Source: Collybia mongolica
Lineage: Eukaryota; Basidiomycota; Agaricomycetes; Agaricales; Clitocybaceae
Assembly: GCA_013420905.1 (NCBI GenBank)
Contig: JAAXNY010000001.1
Location: forward strand, 5,518,001-5,582,000
Direction of reading: 5' to 3'
DNA: 64,000 bases
The notes under the pieces are model-generated. The model searched no databases and was not told the DNA's origin. It saw only the letters and a program-made list of their open reading frames with translations. Each line of letters begins with the position of its first letter. Position 1 is the first letter of the stretch. Shown here one piece after another: positions 43,417 through 54,566 of this stretch. A program made the translations under genes and the position numbers.

Positions 43417-46286
43417 TGCCAGAAAGTAGGTTTCCGAGACAGGTTTTCAAAAGTTTTCAAAAACCTACCCTACGATAGTACGGAAGTGTTTTCAACTGAA
43501 CCACTCTGGTATTGATTACGTTTCCTTCTTCAACCCGTAGAATGGAGTCGAATGTCGTTCTTCCATGCATCCTCAACGGTGAGCCGATGGTCTCCTTCGA
43601 TGCATTTCGAGCCGCTATCTCAGATGGAACAGCAGCTTTTGGCAGAGATCGAGTGTTTGTCAGTTTCTTGTTCAACCATGCTTCACTGTTTGTACTATTT
43701 TTGTACTAACTGTACCATGTATAGAATGCCTGGTGTCAGGCAGGAAGCCATCAAGAAACAGACAAGCAATGAGAGTAGCTTATGGCAGATACTATGGCTG
43801 TACATTTATTGTCACCTTACATCCTCTAGGTGTATACTAGATTGGAGACTACTGTTAGAGGAGGACCATCTTGTCTTACTGTATTGGCTTACCTTATTGT
43901 AAATTTCTTATGAAGACAATTCTCAGTTAATCTCACATCTCCAACCATTATTCTACCATTTCTCTTTAAATTTCTTTTCTTGAAAAAACCATTGCTGTAG
44001 CTATGTCATCATTTCAACCCACAAACTTGGAAGGCAGCACACAATTGCAATCCTACACAACCCCTTTTCATATTGGACTTGAGAGTTTGTGAACCCCAAT
44101 CTCATGATCTCAATTGGACCCTCTCATACCTCTTCCACTAACTGCCATTGTCCCCACTTCCTCTCCAGCCCTTGTGTAACACTCTTTCCCCTCCCCCTCC
44201 ACAACTGTAAGGGCATAAGGGGGAGTGCTAGCGTGCTCCAGCCTAGCTATGCAGATCTCTATCACCTCATTGCATGCTAGTCATGCATTGTAGTGTGCCT
44301 TGAGTATACCTCAACATAATGCTACTCATGTGGCCTTCCCCCTGTCTCCTTTGAGCAAGTATCATTCCTCCTTACTGATGTCCTACACATTCTTGTATTT
44401 TAGGATTTATTCTAAATAGAACTAGCAGGTCAATATTAGCTTCATAGATACTCCAAGATTATCTAGTATGATGTACCCTTATAAATAGTGACTTCCACTG
44501 ATTAGAAGTCACCTTCACAATAAAATAGGTCTGGGTTATCTTAGCATGATTAAGCCTGTCCTGCCCTTGCCCCCTCCCCTACATAGTTGATCTTGCCATG
44601 GACATTGCTCTCCCCATTGCAGCACATAGTACAACATAATTCCCTACAAAGGGCAACCCTGTGTCAAATTGCACTAATACAGGATCAACTAGAATGAAAT
44701 CTAGCAGAGGAATCCAAAGTAAGATTAAGAAGTCATCCAGGTGTCTCTGATGGTGAATCAGATCAAGAGTCCATGACCTGTGCCACAGACAGTGGACAGA
44801 ACCAACACCTTTTCCTCAATCTGAACTCAGTATTGAGATTTCATGCAATCCAAATCAGCAACAATGCATCAGTGCAACATATTCAACACATCCCTTAGTA
44901 TGTATTAGAATATTCTAAAATTACATCAAAGTTGTATATAAGAGCCTTGAGATGAGGCAGTAGGAATAATAATTAATTTCATTTACTCCTCTCTATTGCT
45001 CAACACTCAGTTAATAAACCTGATGGGGATAGGGATTTCACTGTGGTGATGGATAGGTTTGGTGAGGTGTTTATCAAGTTTTTAGTCAAGATTGAGGAAC
45101 TGGGGGTCAGGGAAGGGGTTGATGACAGTACCTGGTGATGTCCTGTCAGCCCCAGTGCCAAAATAGGAACACAATAAACCAAAACTTGGCCACACAAAAC
45201 CTCATGGGAAAAACTTCAGAGGGCATTTTTTGGTTGTATTTTGATCCCCTGAGTTCAAATCTGAGGTTGGTTCAGCCTCAAAAATTCACAGTCACACACT
45301 ACACAATTTGCCATTTTTGATAATCCACAACTGTACTGACTGTGCAAAAAAACCCACTGCAAACATAAACAAATCTGCATTTGTTTATATGTTGGTGGTA
45401 GGAAGGGATGGTTCTAGAAGCCTGGGTACTTGTAAGGGGTCATGTTGCACTGAGTGCCCAGAGGGAAGAGCAATATGAACAGCAAACTCAGCCACACAGG
45501 GAAGGGGGCACCTGAGGGCTAACCAGGTTGTGAGGGGGGGAACTGGGCCTAGTGTATTGCAAAGGTGCTGTCCACAATTGGACAGCCCCATCTATACAGG
45601 TACATTGGAGAATACTATGGAGATATATTGGAAACCTATATCAGCCTGCTAGGGCTGTGCAAGTGATACAGATGTAAAGTGTCAGTAAGGACTAAACTAA
45701 TATCTGCTAAAGGGGTAAGGAGGGTGTCATAGGGTAGATAGGATTATGCTGAGGTATCTCAAGGTGTACAGCCACATATGAGTAGGTATACAATGAGGCA
45801 AGGTATATCCAAGTGACTAGACATGGGGCACATATGTGCTCCCCTTACAGGACTATCATTGATCAAGTTTTGCAAACTCACCTAGTTTGGCAAATTGGCC
45901 TTGATATAAACAACAACTTACATCAGGGACTGATTGCTCACAGGTCAGGTGTGTTGATGTCTCTTGCTTTATAGTCCATTTTTTTTGTTTGTATCCCACT
46001 TGTAAAATCATCAATGTTCAATTGTATACCAAAATGTTGCATCTTTTCACTTTGTAATTCTCCAAAGGCTGTGAAAATATATTGCTCTCTCTTAAATCTT
46101 TGAAATCTAACATGCCTTAAAGCATATAATGTTAGAATGAGCAAAAGCTATTGCCTGTCTCTACTGTTGGAGCTAAATGTTCTCAAGTAGTCCGAAGATC
46201 TGTGTATTTGCATTGTTGTGACCAAGGTATCAGTTTGGTTGGACAAGCAGCTATATACAAGACAATATGTAGGTGACTAAGATCTA
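43417..46286. other. Transition from host-like to repeat-derived DNA, no supported gene
   Basis: 43417-43700 keeps CpG and contains a short open frame (43512-43709) without a recognised domain. From about 43750 the DNA is CpG-poor and repeat-like. TGTAAGGG...GGGAGTGC at 44206 and CTCCCCTTACAG at 45840-45851 look like LTR ends. The piece 46150-46286 is copy 2 of the dispersed repeat also found at 6845-6917 and 8149-8281. Confidence 0.4.
45600..45860 (-). repeat. LTR-like repeat, copy in minus orientation
   Basis: Reverse-complement relative of 19440-19720 (shared CTTGAGATACCTCAG..., TATACCTACTC and a TGTAAGGGGAG start). No internal domain adjoins it, so it may be a solo LTR or an old fragment. 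Confidence 0.4.
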
Positions 46287-48891
46287 CAGTCAACCCTGTC
46301 CTAACCCATACTTGTCATAACCCATACTCTGTAATAACCCATGGGTTTGGGGCTTCCACCAAGTTGGTTTGCAGGGAAATTTGGGCTCCCTGCCATACTC
46401 CATAACCCATAGGTCCCAGGGGGGTTTCATAACCCATAATGTACTAAAATTTATGTAATTTCTGGTCTCAATGACATCAATATTTTGTCAATGCATCAAG
46501 GAGGGCTGCACAACCCCAACCACTCAAGGGAAAAAAGCCTAAATAATGGTACCCTGCCTATTAAGCCTGACACCTCAACAAATTCCATGCCCTGAGTCAA
46601 TGTCGAGAAAGCCTCTTGAAGTACTCAAAGCTGGTGTGTCCTGACTCAAGGCACAAATAAAATCACGCAAGGATGAGCTACTTGCCAAGTTGTCCAACCC
46701 CAAGCAGATTTCAAGTGATGATGAAACCTGGCTTGACAATGAGGCCAATCTCGTTGACAAAGATGCTGTCATTGATCTTCTCGAGAATGCTTCTGACTAT
46801 GAGCGTGGGCTGGGACGGCTGGGGTCAAGGCAGAAGGCAGTGGTTTACAAGCTTATGGAGCTGGGATGAGGTGTTAAAAAAGCTGTGGGCAATAAGAGAA
46901 AACATTTGTGAAATTTGTAGTGTGAACTTGACATGGATCTCACATTTCTCTGATTTAGGCCCCAAGACTCAGAAGATAGTGCCACAGGCAGAGAAGGGGA
47001 AGAAAGCACCAGTTTTCACAAAGAAAGAGAATGCAACGTTGAAGCAACGGATTGAAATTCTTGACTGGCATCATGCACAGAAGTCCAGCCAAGGAAAGAC
47101 TGCTTTGCATTGGAAAGAAGCTTACCAAACCTTTGCCTCAAGCAACCCACCATTTCAGCATGGCTGAAGGACAAGAACAAATACCGTAAGCAATATGCAG
47201 AGGCACTTGGAAGGGGACAACCCAGGAATGCAAAGCGCATCAAGCAGACAGAGCATCCAGAAGTCAACAAGATGCTGGAGCTGTGGGTTACGAAGGCCAT
47301 GTCAGATAATATTCATGTCAGTGGGGAGATTCTCAGGCAGGAATGGAACCGCTTTGCCAGTCTTGTGGGTGTGCCAGACAATGAAAGGCTTGCCTTGAGT
47401 GAAGGGTGGCTGGAAGCCTTAAAGAAATGTTGTGGTTTGCAGAACTACAAGCGGCATGGTGAGGAAACCCCAAGGATATTGAGCATGAGTGCAAGAGACT
47501 TCGCGAGCTTATCAGGGGGCATGGATTTTGTTTGAAGGACATCTTCAATATGGACAAGACTGGCCTTTTTTGGGCATGAGTTGGATTCCTTCACTGACAT
47601 AATTTCGTGTACTTACTATGGCTCCTTCAGAATGCCTCCAGACCGTGGCCTGATGAACAAGCCATCTTCTGGAGTGAAGGACGACAATAAGTGATTGACG
47701 TATGCATTCACAATCAATGCCACTGGTACAGAAAAACTCAGACCCATCATCATTGGGAAATTCGAGCGACCACGACCATTTCAACAAAAATCAGGGGCGC
47801 AGCTTGGCTTCTACTATTGAAGTAATGCAAAGGCATGGATGACCACAGTCCTTTACCAAGAATGGCTTTGTGACTGGGATGCAAAGTTGCAATGTGAGGG
47901 ACACAAGATCCTTCTGTTCCAGGACAATTTTAGTGCACACAACCCACCTGAGGATCTCACAAACATTGTGGTTGAGAACTTCTCCCCTAATCTGACAGCT
48001 CATGTTCAACCCGCTGACACAGGGATCATTCACTGCTTCAAAGCACATTACCGTGCCTGTTTCATGGATCGCGCTATCAATTGCTATGACAGCGACATCC
48101 CTCCTGCTGACATTTACAACATTAACATACTTGAATCAATGCAAATGGCCGATATTGCGTGGAAAGAGGTTGACACAACCATGATCCGGAATTGTTGGTG
48201 GAAGTCTGGCATTCTCCCCGACAGTCTTCTCAATCCTAACTCCACTCCCAATGCTCCAGCTATCTGCATATCATCCCTTCTAAACAAACCTGCCAACCTG
48301 GTCACTGCTGCAGAGAACAATGTTTCTGCTTCCCTAGATCATCTTGAGGAAATTGGTGTCCTGCAGCGGGGTAATCGGATGGATTTGACTGAGTTGCTCA
48401 ACCCAGTCAACGAGGACAATACTTACAGTGAAGTGACAGACAAGGAGATCTACAAGGCAGTGTTAGAAAGGCGCAACACAGTGCAGCAGGCAGTGATCAA
48501 TGGGGATGACAACTCAGATAACGACTCTGCAGAGAAGAAGCCGTCTTGTCATGAGGCATTATCTGCTGCCTTGACAATCCAAAAATATGTTGCAGATCTT
48601 GATGAGCCATTTGCATGCAAGTTGGAGGGGCTCCTTGCAAGTTTTGGCCATCAAACATGCCTCGACAGGCTCAACTCACTTAAACCTACAACTATTATCA
48701 ATTATTTTACTTAGAAATCATATATACACCATGCAAATACCTTAGAACTATGTATAATAGCCCAAATACAACATAATGACCAAATACAAGTTTAATTGAC
48801 CCTATAATGACCCCTCCCGAAACCCATACTCTGTGATAACCCATACTTTTTGGCTTCCACTGAGGGCCATGGGTTATGGCAGGTTTGACTG
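46287..48891 (+). mobile_element. pogo/Fot1-type Tc1-mariner element
   Basis: Flanked by TA at 46285-46286 and 48892-48893. Terminal inverted repeats start CAGTCAACCCTG at left and CAGTCAAACCTGCC at right (as reverse complement), and both ends carry ATAACCCATAC repeats. The 2.6-kb body encodes a decayed pogo-type transposase. The corresponding repeat at 8149-8281 has a single TA at this point, i.e. the empty site. Confidence 0.9.
46570..48714 (+). pseudogene. pogo-type transposase (HTH_psq / Tc5 HTH / DDE_1), degenerate
   Basis: N-terminal coiled region at 46670-46860 (DELLAKLSNPKQISSDDETW), then an intron-like gap. A helix-turn-helix follows (ATLKQRIEILDWHH ... PTISAWLKDKNKYR) and then a CENP-B/Tc5-type HTH (VNKMLELWVTKAM ... 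GEILRQEWNRFA). The DDE domain begins at 47495 (GFCLKDIFNMDKTGLFW) and continues with FQDNFSAHN and NLTAHVQPADTGIIHCFKAH. The last 291 codons (47839-48714) are open. In-frame stops near 46630, 47576, 47690 and 47818 and a frameshift near 47120 rule out activity. It would have been nuclear and bound its own terminal repeats. Confidence 0.88.
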
Positions 48892-48941
48892 TAATGTGTA
48901 AATCTTAGTAAGGAATTGGTAATACATCAGTAAGCATAGTA

Positions 48942-50079
48942 TCCTATACATTAAAACAGCTGGGTGTTTTGACCCTAGCTTTGCTGACCTAATATTTGCT
49001 TTGCTGACTAAAAATATGACTAATCAGAGAAAGATGACAAATATTGAACGGATGCCTGAAACAGAAGCAGGCGGCATTTGCCATCAGACACATCATTTTG
49101 TCATGTGACCAAAAAGTGTCCAGCATCAAATTTGTATAATGTGTGCCCTCAGGCTTCCAACTACTAGCTCATGTGTCCATTTGTTGCTGGGATCTGGAAG
49201 TGGTGTCATTCTTCTTTCTCCCCTCTCATAGAACATTTTGGAAAGGTCAAATCAATTTAATAAAGTTTCATGGCCATAGCCTGTTGATTACAAAATACTT
49301 ATCAAAGCATGCATAATAGTTTTGAGGCTCAGTTGAGGTAAATATATAAGATTGTGTGCAATCTAGAGAGTGCCTTGATTGTAGGCAGGAACATATCACC
49401 TGTATTTGGTGTGAGACTAATTACCATCTCATTTACAAAACCAAAAGCCATAATCATGATTCATCATCTATTCTTGCCACAGTAAAAATAAGAATGAAGC
49501 AGATGAATCTCTTCTGAAATACCAAGGTAATTTGTTGTAAATAAATTTCAATTTTACAGTTGTTCCTTAGAGTGGTATGAGGCCCCTGGAAGTTCCCCTA
49601 TATGTTTGGAAAAGTTTTTCCCCAGAATGGGCCTTAAATCCACTATATGGGCCAGGGCTTATATCATAAAACATATTTTAGTGCTTTTTGAGGATTGTGA
49701 ATCTGGGCTCTGGCTCTTCTCAAACTGAAACAGATCAAATGAACCAGTGACCCATTACTTGAAAAAAAACTTCAAGGAAGGTCTGAAATCTGCTATATTT
49801 AGGCCAAGGATTTTGCCAGAATCACTCAGATCCACTATTTTGGGCTGGAAAAATCATCATTTTGGGAGTCTCAAATCCAGAAAAGTTTTCCAAACATATA
49901 GGTGAGCTTCTGGGGGCCTGTGGTATGGGGGAAAAAAATCAATGGCATTTGTGGCCAACTGCAATCCACACTCCAGTGACCATATATCTGGAACTCCCTT
50001 TATATATTTGTGTAAATATTATTTGCCCTCAGAATGGACAAGCCACCCCCCTGTGCCGAAGGCACAGGTAGTAAGCTTG
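48942..50079 (+). mobile_element. Non-autonomous Helitron (about 1.14 kb)
   Basis: Starts TCCTATACATTAAAACAG right after an A and ends with hairpin CTGTGCC-GAA-GGCACAG (50051-50067), then GTAGTAAGCTTG, followed by T. The A|T insertion, TC start and 3' hairpin with a short tail are Helitron hallmarks. The last bases CTTG deviate from the usual CTRR. The 5' end matches unit 0 of the array (11281, minus strand). No protein coding is seen. Confidence 0.7.
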
Positions 50080-50281
50080 TCTAAATATAATGTCAGGTCA
50101 GATGACAGATATGATGTCAGCAGGTATGACCAAATCAGACATGATCAAATCTAACATATAAAGCATAGAAATTGTAGTTTCTTAAAGCTGTGATATTGGG
50201 CTTGCATTTGGTGCAAGAATGAAGGATTTTCTCAAGTGGATGTTGGGTAATTCACTAATCTTGTAAAAATTTGCAAAGCTC
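50080..50281. other. Short repeat-derived spacer
   Basis: Contains a GGTCAGATGA/ATGATGTCAG-type simple repeat at 50096-50155. No gene. Confidence 0.35.
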
Positions 50282-50296
50282 GATCAGTGATAGTAG

Positions 50297-51251
50297 CAAC
50301 ACTTCTTGATCTTTTACCACCACCATCCAACCATGGGAATTCATCCCTCCTGCACTAGGTTGTCTCTAAACTACCTAACACCTCATCCCTAATCGACATC
50401 ACCTTTCATCAGACCACTCTTTTGGCCTGGGCCACTATCCTTTCATACCATATCCAAATTTTTAACTTATCAGAGCTGATCCTGACTATCTGCAGGGTCA
50501 TCTCATCTTGCCTGTACTGGGGGCTTCACTAATCTGTTCACATCCACCTCATCAACTACCAGGCCACACAAGGACACCACAACTCTAGTACTCTGCTTCG
50601 CGCAGATCCTTAGGGAGTGTCACCGCCAACATTTTTGATGATTTATTTGTACTTGCTTAACCACTACACCCAAACACAGAAGGAGGAAGGGGTCTGGCCC
50701 CCAATCAGCTACTGTCCCTGCACAGAGCACACCTCTTGGGGAGAATGCCAGTTTATTGTCCAATGGTGGGATTTGGCAGCCTCATTTTGGAGGGGAGTCA
50801 TCACTTTGGGAGAGCAGTGTGGAACAGGGGGGAAAGTAATAGGGGGGATTCAGGAGAGGGGGAGCAGGTTTGAGGTATGGGTTGTTCATTTAGATTGGAC
50901 ATTTATCTTTGACACTGGGGGGGAGTAATGGGTTTCCAGGGTGACCTGAAAATACCAGGAGGGGAGTGGAACAGGGTACCAATGTGAAGGGAGGGGACCA
51001 TGCCCCAACAAGTAAAGGCAAACCTTTAAGGTGTTGGGAGGTTCAGACATGGTACAGTACAATACTGTTGGACTGCAGGTATCCTCAGTCTAGACCTGTA
51101 ATATGACCTGGAGAGCAACTTAGTGTACAGCTCCACCCTGATGGCCCATTACAGATTACTTAGTGGTAATAGGTGTTTATGCCCGCATGTAGCTGGGTCA
51201 AACCCACATGCACTTAATATTATTATATGACCAAAAAAAAAAAAAAAAAAA
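50297..51251 (+). mobile_element. Poly(A)-tailed retrocopy (non-LTR type), copy 2
   Basis: About 955 bp, ending in an A-run of about 19, flanked by a perfect 15-bp duplication GATCAGTGATAGTAG (50282-50296 and 51252-51266). Over 90% similar by eye to 8793-9740. The longest frame (50617-50928) has no recognised domain. Confidence 0.85.
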
Positions 51252-51266
51252 GATCAGTGATAGTAG

Positions 51267-52963
51267 GTCACAAAATCTCCATTTGTTTACCTTTATTATG
51301 AACATATTGGTAGGACCTGCTGAAAGAAAATACGATCCTAGGTCTTTTTTTTTCATGCCGATGCACCCTGCACGGCCACCATCATGCATCATGGCATACC
51401 ACCAACTGAAGTTATCAACCTGACGCCGTATTTGCGCTGTACTTATGCCCATCCCTCTTCGACCAAGTTCTGACAGGAACCTCGTCTCCTCTATCTGTAA
51501 TGAACTCCGATTCTTCATAAGAATTTCCTAGCATTGGCAGGTCCACACATTCGCCATCCCCGTGATGTGTCTTTCGGCTTCTTGACTGTTGCATAGAGGT
51601 GCAACTGTCGATCATCTTTTTGCGCAGAAGCGACTTGAGGGCTGGCGTTACGAACAAAGGCGTCGAAATAGTAGTTTTACGGCTGTCATGGTCAACATCA
51701 GAATCGATCTTCCATACTGGCGACAGGGAACCAAGACTTATACAACCGTAGCATCCTCTCGGGTTCGGATGATGGTGCTCGTATGCAATACTATTTTTTC
51801 TCTGCAATCGGGTTACTCACATAACGGAAAGGTTAAGCAGGTGCCAAATGCATTGACAGGATAGATGATGGGGAGAGGTTTCCAACGCTGCACAATACTG
51901 GATGAGCGCTCCGCGTCCCTGGGCCTACTCCTGGACCCATAAACATACTATTGAATCCTTTTTTCTTTCTCTTCGCACGGCAACAGTCTCGCTAGTTAGG
52001 TTTGTCGGAAAGGGGCTCAGTGAATCCTCTCTCGAGCAAACGGACTTGCATGGGGCGATATCCTCTATATATTTATATCGAGGGTCTGATAGTAATCGAA
52101 TGAAATCCCATTATCGGCGGAATTCCGCTACTGACCCGGGTTCGACTTTGAATGTACTTAAACCGATCAGGGTCCCCACGTACGTCCAGAGAATCGCGAT
52201 AGGAATACGTATTACTATTATCCTCACGCAATTGCCTTCCGGGAATAGCAGCTGCTAGTCCGATTTTTGCATATCCGCATCCTACCACTTGTAAGTAATT
52301 TGTTAGATCTTTTGAGTTGAACGGAAGCGATTAACCTTATTTCCTCCACACAGAGACAGGTGATACTGATCAGTGCGTGCTCTTCTCTAGTGTTCTAAGG
52401 GACTTGAACTAAAGTACTCATCTATGGATGAACTCAGGAATACCATTGCTATCCTAAGGCGCTATCATAGGAATTGGCGTAACGATTGTGTAAAAGTAAT
52501 GCCCATTCATTTCCGAATAGTACCATAAGATATTATATGAGCGTCCTGAATAGCCGGGTAAACATATAGCTAAGCGCAAGCGCAACGTTAGCTGCCTCAC
52601 CGCTGTGTCGGGACTGGTCGCTTGACAGCCCATTCGCTACTGTACATTGCCCAGGTTAGGAGCTTCGCAACGTGGAAACCGCCCGAAGCCATGCGTCTCG
52701 AAATTCCACTAACTATCCAGTCACGCCAAATGCCATCAGATCAAACTTTCTATTTTGCAGGACCTCAATTCTCATTCTTATTGGGAGAGGTCTGGGGGGG
52801 TACAATTGCGCGCACTGCGGGATCTTAGGTAGGTCATTATAATTCTGTCAGCCATCGGCGTATTCTGATGTAACCCAAAGCCTGTATAAGGTCCCGGTCT
52901 TCAAAACGCCCTGTCGTACTCTCCACAAACGACCATTTCTTGCCTGCCAGCCACATCGACATC
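51267..52963. other. Host-like DNA with an unresolved minus-strand gene remnant
   Basis: The minus-strand frame 51807-51415 (130 codons, hydrophilic: KIDSDVDHDSRKTTIST ... DLPMLGNSYEESEF) looks like the cytoplasmic tail of a protein. About 52255-52150 contains a hydrophobic segment (VRIIVIRIPIAILWTYVG). I could not join them with consistent splicing, so a membrane-protein gene or pseudogene here is only suggested. 52330-52963 shows nothing and should hold the upstream region of the next gene. Confidence 0.35.
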
Positions 52964-54184
52964 ATGCCAGCGCCGGCGGCGTACAGGCCAAATGCGACGG
53001 ATGCAGAGATTTTTTCAGAGCACACTTGGTTGCAGGGTGCATTTCTCGGAGCTGTTGCATATGGCATGCAGGTCATCCTTTACTCCATGTCATGTTATCT
53101 GCTCGCCAAGCATCGAACAAAGGCCAACTTCAAGCAAAACATTGGCCTCACTATCTATATCACCATTATCTTTGTTCTTGGTACCCTTTATATTGCCGCG
53201 CTCCTACAGTTCACTCAAGAGGCGTTCATCGATGGTCACGACATACCAGGAGGGCCGGACGCGTACCAGAAGGTCATGTTCTCGAGCCCCATCGATATGC
53301 TTGGAAACGTCAATATGGTCATACTGACCTGGATGTGTGATATTATCAATGTGGGTCGCGAGATCAATTAATTTGGGGAAATTGACTAATAGAAGCATGT
53401 TTAACCCCAGGTATGGAGATGCATCGTCATATACAGGGGCTCTAGGGTTTCTGTGTGGGCGGTAAGCGCTGTCCCTTTCGCGATGTATCTCGCATCGATA
53501 GGTAAAATCTTCCTTTCTCTGACGTTTTGTCATCAATTTTATGTCTGGTCATAGCGTTAGGGATATTGTTTCTCAAACAAATCGGATCTGGCACACAAAC
53601 ACCCTGGCAAGCCCATGGGATTAACTATACCATCCCGTATTATGCCATGTCCCTTGCTCTGAACATACTCGTCACCATCATGATTGTCTCCCGACTGCTT
53701 ATCTACCGCCACCGCATCAACCGTGTCATGGACAAATCTCATGGGACGCATTATACCTACCTTGCTGCGATGATCATCGAATCCGCTGCCATATACTCCA
53801 CATTCTCTTTGTTATTCCTCATACCATTCGCTTTCAACCACCCACTCTCGCAGCTATTTTTACAAGCGCTTTCTCCAGTCCAGGTATGTTTTTTTTGAAT
53901 CGATTCGTTTGGAAAGGCTCAAAGTACTGTTCAACCAGAATGTTTCCACTTTCTTGATTATCTTCCGTGTTGCTCAGGGCAAAGGGTGGTCACAAGAGGC
54001 TGCGAATGCTACTTTGGTAACTACTATAGGGTCTGCTGCGTCACCTATCCGAATTCGTGCTGTGAAGTCGACATTCACTGATACGGAACTTGGCAGGGAT
54101 CCTACACCAATTCCAAAGTTCCGCATATCGGCGCCTAGTGTGGAGTTAGATGAATTGAAGCGGGCTCAAACGACTGCTTCTTGA
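52964..54184 (+). CDS. Seven-membrane-segment protein of an uncharacterised Agaricomycete family
   Basis: Four exons, 52964-53350, 53411-53501, 53555-53883 and 53939-54184, with introns of 60, 53 and 55 nt and consistent phases, giving 350 aa. I chose the ATG at 52964 because upstream frame is short and non-ATG. Hydrophobic segments are near residues 25-47 (FLGAVAYGMQVILYSMS), 60-83 (LTIYITIIFVLGTLYIAAL), 110-135, 140-165, 190-207 (ALNILVTIMIVSRLLIY), 225-250 (IIESAAIYSTFSLLFLIPF) and 268-285 (FLIIFRVAQGKGW). The C-terminal tail is polar with Ser/Thr. Topology resembles a seven-helix receptor, and large families like this exist in mushrooms, but no ligand or G-protein motif is evident. Intact. 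Confidence 0.85.
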
Positions 54185-54566
54185 GTATTTCTTGACTCGA
54201 CACTATTTATCAGTAATTTTTTGTATGTTGATTGGGGAGGTGGGCGTCCGTACGTTGTATCTATCTTGGTTCCCGCAGGGGTGTGATTCATGTAATCAAC
54301 GCTCTGCGTGAGATGTCGACAGTTTGTTTAAATGACTTGTGAGCGTAGGTCCTGAGGACAACATTCTGCGAATGGATGGCGGTGCTGAATCGAGACCTTG
54401 TGGTTCTCACCATATAAGTTTTGGTAATGGAGGGACAATCTAAGTTATGTATCGCTGCTTCTTCTAATCGGTAATTAACAGCATTTACAAGAAGTGTAAT
54501 TGATAACGTCGCTCCTATCGTCTATTCCGCGGTCTCCCGCGTGATTCCCTTCTCATTGTCACTTCC
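54185..54566. other. Convergent intergenic region
   Basis: Shared 3' region of the seven-segment protein (+) and the permease (-). No other feature is seen. Confidence 0.5.

Noticed and set aside
43512..43709. Open frame right of the Copia element, considered as a Crinkler-like N-terminus
   Set aside because: The resemblance to a ubiquitin-like Crinkler start was only a few residues and lacks the conserved motifs.
51198..51518. Minus-strand frame across the poly(A) tail
   Set aside because: It contains a long Phe run encoded by the A-tail of the retrocopy and spans its target duplication.
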